Assembly: GCF_030035675.1 (NCBI RefSeq) | Contig: NC_084483.1 | Coordinates: 144,805,425-144,869,424, forward strand | Reading direction: 5' to 3' | Source of the DNA: Rhineura floridana | Lineage: Eukaryota > Chordata > Lepidosauria > Squamata > Rhineuridae | DNA: 64,000 nt | In this document: one piece after another, positions 63,639 to 64,000 of the stretch | Layout: the number at the start of each line of letters is the position of its first letter | Position numbering within the stretch: position 1 is the stretch's first letter | Made by a program: the position numbers and the translations under genes | The notes under the pieces: generated by a model | What the model was told of the DNA's origin: nothing | The model's database searches: none | What the model saw: the letters and a program-made list of their open reading frames with translations, nothing else

Positions 63639-63923
63639 GCAGGTGTTGCCACCACTCACCATATGCTCAGAGGCACATGTTACCACATTCTTCCAAGTTA
63701 CACAGGAAGTGGATTGGACTGTGAAAGACCACCCCAAATTGTGGTTGCATTTTTACAAATTTGTAGGGCAGTCCAATATCTCAGAGAGGAGGTCAGGTCT
63801 TCTGCTCCCCTGGTGTATTCACTATAGCTGCCCAATTTCCCTGCTTTTTAAAATTTGATAGAAATATCTGTTGGCTATAGATACATTCTTCAACCGCAAG
63901 GTTTTGTTTGCCTATTAGTGAAT
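63639..63923 (-). repeat. Large inverted repeat, right arm
   Basis: Reverse complement of 62471-62745. Its outer part (63860-63923) is more diverged than the inner part, and beyond 63923 similarity fades. Confidence 0.93.
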
Positions 63924-64000
63924 AATCATCTAAATAGATAGTGCCACAATAGAGTTGCAAAAAGGATCTCAGAAAAGGGTAACTTCTGCAAGGTGTTTAA

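Noticed and set aside
62527-63858. Matching 65-73 codon frames on both arms of the inverted repeat
   Set aside because: They mirror each other only because the arms are inverted copies; there is no domain or codon signal.

Overview
The window reads as nuclear DNA of a squamate reptile (lizard or snake). It holds one vertebrate gene with GT-AG introns. Around the gene lie interspersed repeats typical of squamates: CR1, L2 and RTE/BovB-type LINEs, Sauria-type tRNA SINEs with a BovB-like tail, a 5S-headed SINE, hAT-like MITEs and a Ty1/copia element. No bacterial gene, operon or CRISPR array is present. The species cannot be named from the sequence.

The only host gene recognised is QPCT (glutaminyl-peptide cyclotransferase) on the minus strand. 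It has seven coding exons between 20396 (ATG) and 3329 (stop). They join in phase to 1,089 bp (362 codons plus stop), about the length of the mammalian enzyme, with an N-terminal signal peptide and all the zinc and active-site residues. The introns hold several transposon fossils, among them a 116-bp hAT MITE with a perfect 8-bp target duplication.

Layout. 1-828: L2 3' end. 829-3328: QPCT 3' flank with a Sauria SINE. 3329-20396: QPCT. 20397-29180: upstream flank with L2, SINE, CR1 and MITE pieces. 29180-34931: two head-to-tail L2 copies, then a CR1 carrying an L2 insertion that makes a chimeric open frame. 35737-37918: L2 remnants. 40375-48600: three damaged RTE elements, two with LINE fragments inserted and one rearranged. 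49745-56150: a CR1 split by a fairly young minus-strand copia element. 57445-62413: a TIR element, then a pyrimidine-rich tandem array broken up by a SINE (itself split by a solo LTR) and by a nearly complete CR1. 62471-63923: a large inverted repeat of unknown nature.

Apart from QPCT, nothing looks like a working gene. The interest lies in the layered insertions, which give relative ages, and in the unclassified inverted repeat and tandem array at the right end. I found no convincing new functional system.
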